Assembly: GCA_028275245.1 (NCBI GenBank)
Contig: JAPWVA010000109.1
Span: 1-5,386, forward strand
Reading direction: 5' to 3'
DNA length: 5,386 nucleotides
Source: Actinomycetota bacterium
GTDB lineage: Bacteria > Actinomycetota > Geothermincolia > Geothermincolales > RBG-13-55-18
Shown here piece after piece: positions 4,837-5,386 of this stretch; the first letter of the stretch is position 1; each line of letters opens with the position of its first letter. A program made the position numbers and the translations under genes. Under the pieces are notes generated by a model. That model worked only from the letters and a program-made list of their open reading frames with translations. It did not search any database and had not been told where the DNA came from.

Positions 4837-4845
4837 TGGTATACT
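4837..4845 (+). promoter_or_regulatory. Extended -10 promoter for the RAM-domain gene
   Basis: TGGTATACT fits the extended -10 form TGnTATAAT with one mismatch, and an AT-rich T-run follows. Transcription would start near 4852, leaving a leader of about 90 bases before the ATG at 4943. An extended -10 element can work without a good -35, and none is obvious here. Confidence 0.5.
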
Positions 4846-4942
4846 TTTTTTCGCGGGCCAGTTGATCTCGCGGAGGCCCTTGGGGTCGGATTGGCTTCAG
4901 GGGCAGGTTTGGCGCTGGGAGATATCAAGGGGGGTGCGACGC

Positions 4943-5176
4943 ATGAAGGCTTTCGTGTTGGTAAAGGTGGAGCCGGGAAAGGTGAAGGAAGTGCTGGATA
5001 GGCTCCGGGGCATCAGCCAGGTGAGGGAGGCGTACTGCATCACCGGGCCCGACGACATCATAGTGGTGCTGGAAGCTCCGGATGCCAAGAGCATATCGGA
5101 CGTGGTGATAGCTGGCCTCCACGATATAGAGGGAGTGAAGGGTACCGACACCCGCATGGTAGTGGACCTGCCCTGA
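4943..5176 (+). CDS. Stand-alone Lrp/AsnC ligand-binding (RAM) domain protein
   Basis: The 77 residues match the AsnC-type ligand-binding domain (Pfam family AsnC_trans_reg) over their whole length, with no DNA-binding helix-turn-helix in front. Seen: opening strand MKAFVLVKVEPG, helix GKVKEVLDRLRG, the REAYCITGPDDIIVVLEA beta pair whose TGPDD loop is the family hallmark, the SISDVVIAGLHDIEGVKGTDT helix-turn segment, and a last strand RMVVDLP. In Lrp-type proteins this domain oligomerises and binds amino acids between subunits. Stand-alone versions form similar rings and may act as amino-acid sensors or as partners of full-length regulators. It is probably cytosolic. AAGGGGGG at 4927-4934, 8 nt before ATG 4943, fixes the start; an upstream in-frame TTG (4862) would add 27 residues unlike the family and is rejected. 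Confidence 0.92.
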   Translation: MKAFVLVKVEPGKVKEVLDRLRGISQVREAYCITGPDDIIVVLEAPDAKSISDVVIAGLHDIEGVKGTDTRMVVDLP

Positions 5177-5221
5177 GGCCCACCCTGGATTCGAAGCCGA
5201 TTCCCCAGCGGCCGGCAAACC

Positions 5222-5240
5222 GGGGCGGGGTAGGGCCGGG
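5222..5240 (+). other. G-quadruplex-forming motif
   Basis: Four G-runs, GGGG-C-GGGG-TA-GGG-CC-GGG, lie within 19 bases with loops of 1-2 bases, the textbook pattern for a stable G-quadruplex. It sits between the RAM gene stop and the ribosome site of the next possible gene, on the coding strand, so it would be in the mRNA too. More G-runs (5249-5257) and a 10-bp palindrome GGCCGCGGCC (5256-5265) follow. Confidence 0.5.
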
Positions 5241-5296
5241 TGAGAGCGGAGGGCGGGCCGCGGCCTAGCGGGAATGGCCGTGGAGGGGGTCGGCCC

Positions 5297-5386
5297 ATGG
5301 AAACGCCAAGTGAAGGGAAAGCGGGCAAAGGGAGCAAGGGTAAGGTTACGCCAGGGGATGCCCGCCGTCGTGCCCGGGGTGGCAGT
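5297..5386 (+). CDS. Possible 5' end of a gene with a Lys/Gly-rich N-terminus (partial, cut by right edge)
   Basis: ATG at 5297 follows GGAGGGGG (5282-5289) by 7 nt, a good ribosome site, and the frame stays open to the last base (30 codons). The product starts METPSEGKAGKGSKG and is rich in Lys, Gly and Arg, as in a disordered N-terminus. A competing frame from ATG 5274 is also open to the edge and has more G/C in third positions, but lacks a ribosome site. The gene is therefore uncertain and no family can be named. Confidence 0.35.
   Translation, partial: METPSEGKAGKGSKGKVTPGDARRRARGGS

Noticed and set aside
4897..5337. 146-aa minus-strand open frame
   Set aside because: It is the shadow of the RAM-domain gene, which matches its family from end to end.
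1..5386. CRISPR arrays, insertion sequences, rRNA, tmRNA, SRP RNA, RNase P RNA
   Set aside because: No repeated spacer pattern, transposase, terminal inverted repeats or conserved RNA core sequences were seen on either strand. The window length equals that of phage phiX174, but the sequence is unrelated.

Overview
This is a GC-rich bacterial chromosomal segment. Clear Shine-Dalgarno sites, TTG/ATG starts, a tRNA with an encoded CCA end, a lipobox lipoprotein and PASTA domains all say Bacteria. The genes use AGG, CGG and ATA freely, which would fit a thermophilic or deep-branching Actinobacteria/Firmicutes-type lineage. That placement is inference; there is no phylogenetic marker here. TGA ends at least two genes with nothing gene-like after it, so the standard code applies.

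Layout, left to right: the last 19 codons of an unidentified + strand gene (1-60); a minus-strand terminator (196-215); a minus-strand gene for a cytosolic-looking protein made of two copies of a CxxC-containing domain (248-1318); a divergent intergenic region; a + strand arsenite methyltransferase gene, arsM (1526-2338); a convergent gap; and a minus-strand lipoprotein gene with two PASTA domains and a DnaJ-like zinc region (2590-3216). Then comes a gene-poor stretch of about 1.3 kb (3217-4525) with hairpins, short tandem repeats and a broken small minus-strand gene (3636-3932). It is followed by tRNA-Ala(TGC) on the minus strand (4526-4600), a divergent regulatory region with a 25-bp-period near-perfect repeat, a stand-alone Lrp/AsnC-type ligand-binding (RAM) protein (4943-5176), and the possible 5' end of another + strand gene (5297 to the right edge).

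The genes do not form one operon or pathway: strands alternate and most genes have their own intergenic region. arsM is an arsenic detoxification gene without an arsR or transporter beside it in this window. The RAM protein is probably a small amino-acid-sensing or effector-binding module.

The most interesting signal is at the 3' end of the PASTA lipoprotein gene. The annotated stop is a TGA, but the same frame continues for 32 more codons with further CxxCGGxG zinc-type repeats and ends at a second TGA (2491-2493). The first TGA sits where the second Cys of a CxxC would be (C-Y-T-TGA-G-G-G), and a strong hairpin with its loop 16 nt downstream follows it. This is either a candidate selenocysteine codon or a recent nonsense mutation or sequencing error. 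The sequence alone cannot decide.
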